From contig CAAGIQ010000237.1 in assembly GCA_900769965.1 (NCBI GenBank), positions 1-24,623 on the forward strand: 24,623 bases of DNA. Direction: 5' to 3'. The notes under the pieces are model-generated. The model was given only the letters and a program-made list of their open reading frames with translations, made no database searches and was not told the origin of the DNA. Source of the DNA: Bacilli bacterium. GTDB lineage: Bacteria > Bacillota_I > Bacilli_A > RFN20 > CAG-288. A program made the position numbers and the translations under genes. Shown one piece after another: positions 22,668 through 24,623 of the stretch. The stretch's first letter is position 1; every line of letters begins with the position of its first letter.

Positions 22668-23744
22668 ATGGATTACATGATAAATAGATTAGATGTTATG
22701 GAACAGAGACTAGCTCAAATCGATGAGAAATTATCTTCTAGTTCCACCTCTTTTGCAGAAGCGAGAGAATTGAATAAAGAACGTTCTACGATGGAAGAAG
22801 CCTGTTCTTTATATAAAGAATATAAAAACGTCCTCAGCCAATTAGAAGAAGCTAATCTTATGAAAGAGGATGAAGATGAAGAGCTAGCTATGCTCGGCAA
22901 AGAGGAAGCTAACCGTTTAGAAGCTTTAAAAGAAGAGTTATATAAGAAGATGGAAGTTGCTTTGCTTCCAAAAGACGCTAATGACGATAAGAACGTCGTC
23001 ATGGAAATAAGAGGTGCTGTCGGTGGAGAAGAAGCTGATCTTTTCGCTGGAGACCTATATAGAATGTATTTAAAATATGCTGATTCCCAACGCTGGAAAG
23101 TTCAACTTATCGATGAATCTCCAACCTCTTTAGGTGGTTATTCCCAAGTATCTTTTATGATCAAAGGTAAAGGCGTCTATTCGAAATTGAAGTTCGAATC
23201 GGGATCTCATAGAGTTCAAAGAGTTCCACGTACTGAAACTAGCGGAAGAATTCATACTTCTACCGCAACAGTATTAGTAATGCCAGAAGTCGAAACAATC
23301 GATGTTGAAATCAATCCAGCAGACTTAGAGATCGATACTTATAGATCTCAAGGTGCCGGTGGTCAAAACGTTAACAAAACTGAATCAGCGGTTAGAATTA
23401 CCCATAAGCCATCTGGAATCGTCGTCACCTGCCAAGTTGAAAGAAGCCAGATTCAAAATAGAGAAATCGCTATGCAACTTCTCCGTTCAAGATTAAAAGC
23501 CAAAATCGATGAGGAACAAAACGAAAAAATTGGAAAAGAGAGAAGACTTAAGGTCGGTACCGGTGAACGTTCTGAAAAGATTAGAACATATAACTTCCCA
23601 CAAAACAGAGTTACAGACCACAGAATCGGATATACCGTTAACTCTCTAGACCGTATTTTAGAAGGTGATCTTAATGATTTAATTAGCGCTCTAATCGAAG
23701 AGAACCAAAAAGACTTAATTCTTGAAGCTAGCAAGAATAACTAG
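22668..23744 (+). CDS. prfA: Peptide chain release factor 1
   Basis: Recognises UAA and UAG and triggers peptidyl-tRNA hydrolysis. The GGQ motif is at 231-233 in SQGAGGQNVNKTESAVR, with the following TES typical of release factors. The stop-codon tripeptide is PRT (187-189) in RVPRTETSGRIHTS; it has the P-x-T form of RF1, not the SPF of RF2. Length 358 residues is normal. AAAGGAG (22653-22659) is eight bases before the ATG. No terminator separates it from the YfhO-like gene, so it likely reads from the degV promoter as well as any local one. The stop is followed after one base by prmC, whose product methylates the GGQ glutamine. TGA stops in this window imply an RF2 elsewhere. Confidence 0.97.
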   Translation: MDYMINRLDVMEQRLAQIDEKLSSSSTSFAEARELNKERSTMEEACSLYKEYKNVLSQLEEANLMKEDEDEELAMLGKEEANRLEALKEELYKKMEVALLPKDANDDKNVVMEIRGAVGGEEADLFAGDLYRMYLKYADSQRWKVQLIDESPTSLGGYSQVSFMIKGKGVYSKLKFESGSHRVQRVPRTETSGRIHTSTATVLVMPEVETIDVEINPADLEIDTYRSQGAGGQNVNKTESAVRITHKPSGIVVTCQVERSQIQNREIAMQLLRSRLKAKIDEEQNEKIGKERRLKVGTGERSEKIRTYNFPQNRVTDHRIGYTVNSLDRILEGDLNDLISALIEENQKDLILEASKNN

Positions 23745-23745
23745 T

Positions 23746-24543
23746 ATGGATTCGAAAGAATTTTATCTAAAATTAAAGGAATTGAACGTTCCTTTAGCAG
23801 ATATAAAGGACTTATTTAATCACCGTTATAAGATGGACTTTGCTAAAGTTTCTTCCGATAGCGAAAGGTTTAATATGCCTATAGAATTTATAGAGGACTT
23901 AGAACTTATCAAGGAGAATTATCCTTTAGCTTACCTAATAGGTTTTGTGGATTTTTGTAACCTCAGAATCGAAGTGGATGAGGATGTTCTTATTCCTCGT
24001 AACGAAACAGAAGAGCTTATGTACATAGTTAAAAATGAAGTTGAGAATCCAAGACTGATATTAGATCTATGTACGGGAAGTGGGTGTATTGCCTTGAGTT
24101 TAAAAAGCTTTTTTAAAGACTCTGTAGTTTACGCTTCTGACATCTCACCTTTCGCCTTAAACAAGGCAAAAGAAAACTCATTAAATAACGGATTAAATGT
24201 CAATTTTGTCGAATCAGATTTTCTTGAATACTTCGTTAAAAACAGTCTTAAGTTTGATTTGATAGTTTCAAATCCACCTTATATTCCTGTTAAAACTAAG
24301 CTAGATAAAAGCTTAGATTATGAGCCTTTTATCGCTCTTTATTCAGGAAAAGATGGGCTAGATTCTTATAGATTTATAATTAAAGATTTGCCGAAGGTAT
24401 TAAAAGAAAACGGCGTGTGTTACCTTGAAATAGAAGACTCAAATATCGAGAAGATTCATGAGTTAATCAAAGAGGAAACAAGCTATAGATCTTCGACAAT
24501 ATATGATATGAATAAGAAATCTAGATTTGTTAAGATTTATTGA
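23746..24543 (+). CDS. prmC: Release factor glutamine methyltransferase
   Basis: SAM-dependent enzyme that N5-methylates the GGQ glutamine of RF1 and RF2. The SAM-binding motif is DLCTGSGCIALSL (107-119) and the catalytic NPPY is at 176-179 in VSNPPYIP. The N-terminal helical substrate domain is present, including LAYLIGFVDFCNL (61-73; the family usually reads P-x-x-Y-I-x-G). Length 265 residues is slightly short of the common 275-290. I placed the start at ATG 23746, one base after the prfA stop; an upstream in-frame start at 23722 lies inside prfA and has no SD. There is no clear SD here either, so translation probably re-initiates after prfA. It ends in TGA. Confidence 0.95.
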   Translation: MDSKEFYLKLKELNVPLADIKDLFNHRYKMDFAKVSSDSERFNMPIEFIEDLELIKENYPLAYLIGFVDFCNLRIEVDEDVLIPRNETEELMYIVKNEVENPRLILDLCTGSGCIALSLKSFFKDSVVYASDISPFALNKAKENSLNNGLNVNFVESDFLEYFVKNSLKFDLIVSNPPYIPVKTKLDKSLDYEPFIALYSGKDGLDSYRFIIKDLPKVLKENGVCYLEIEDSNIEKIHELIKEETSYRSSTIYDMNKKSRFVKIY

Positions 24544-24556
24544 TATATCGTGTTAT

Positions 24557-24587
24557 AAAGTCTCTATATTTTTATAAGAGGCTTTTT
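24557..24587 (+). terminator. Intrinsic terminator after prmC
   Basis: AAAGTCTCT (24557-24565) with AGAGGCTTT (24577-24585), one G-U pair, then TTTTT. It closes the degV-to-prmC unit. Confidence 0.85.
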
Positions 24588-24588
24588 G

Positions 24589-24606
24589 TGTGACAGGCAT
24601 GTCACA
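24589..24606. promoter_or_regulatory. Inverted repeat TGTGACA-N4-TGTCACA at the window end
   Basis: Seven-base perfect arms with a four-base centre, just after the prmC terminator and probably ahead of the next gene. It shares TGACA/TGTCA with the dyad at 15547-15567 but differs in spacing by one base. Confidence 0.4.
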
Positions 24607-24623
24607 TATCTAATCGGTGAAAG

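Noticed and set aside
22853..22940. Long open frames antisense to prfA, uraA, nrdD and other genes
   Set aside because: They have no SD, follow from the codon bias of the real genes, and show no recognisable domain.
23226..23234. PRT instead of PAT/PVT in RF1 as a sign of altered stop recognition
   Set aside because: The middle residue of P-x-T is variable among RF1 proteins (PET in B. subtilis, for example).

Overview
This 24.6-kb window is AT-rich chromosomal DNA from an anaerobic low-GC Gram-positive lineage (Bacillota or a peptidoglycan-competent Mollicutes relative such as Erysipelotrichia, RF39 or Izemoplasma types; the exact clade is inference). The reasons are the oxygen-sensitive class III ribonucleotide reductase pair nrdD-nrdG, strong AAGGAG ribosome-binding sites, short intergenic gaps with U-tracted intrinsic terminators, and family content (LemA/DUF3137, DUF2804, YfhO, DegV, TldD/TldE). 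TGA is used as a normal stop (tsaC, prmC), so the genetic code is standard. I see no IS element, prophage, CRISPR array, rRNA or tRNA gene.

Layout. 1-2244: 3' part of nrdD, then nrdG and a terminator. 2245-4005: an uncharged-looking 250-base leader with a 30-codon reading frame and a UUCG-loop terminator, then a UraA-type uracil permease and its terminator. 4114-4742: an orphan lipoprotein. 4781-5119: rpmE (L31). 5123-6828: metG. 6830-7893 (minus): tsaC-rpiB, overlapping by ATGA. 7937-11567: a 1180-residue protein built like DUF4011-type SF1 helicases but with its ATPase and nuclease motifs eroded. 11566-13479: a TM2 protein (minus) divergent from a DUF3137-lemA pair. 13507-15531: DUF2804 gene and uppP. 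15636-18449: tldD-tldE. 18462-24587: degV, a YfhO-like giant membrane protein, prfA and prmC, apparently one operon.

How the genes work together. Most are housekeeping: dNTP synthesis without oxygen, pyrimidine salvage, translation (MetRS, L31, RF1 and its methylase PrmC, t6A synthesis by TsaC), pentose-phosphate interconversion, undecaprenyl-phosphate recycling, and envelope decoration. The prfA-prmC and tsaC-rpiB blocks are both pieces of a neighbourhood that is contiguous in Bacillus subtilis.

The places most worth a second look are: (1) the uraA leader, which has the parts of a UTP-sensing, translation-coupled attenuator (U-rich leader frame whose stop codon sits on the base of a terminator) plus a start-codon-sequestering hairpin with a competing upstream arm; (2) the DUF4011-like pseudo-helicase; and (3) uppP, whose 3' end contains a complete intrinsic terminator ahead of the stop codon, predicting stop-less mRNAs. 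Several inverted repeats at promoters are recorded as possible operators. Promoter calls are by eye; nearly all rely on an extended -10 (TGn) rather than a good -35.
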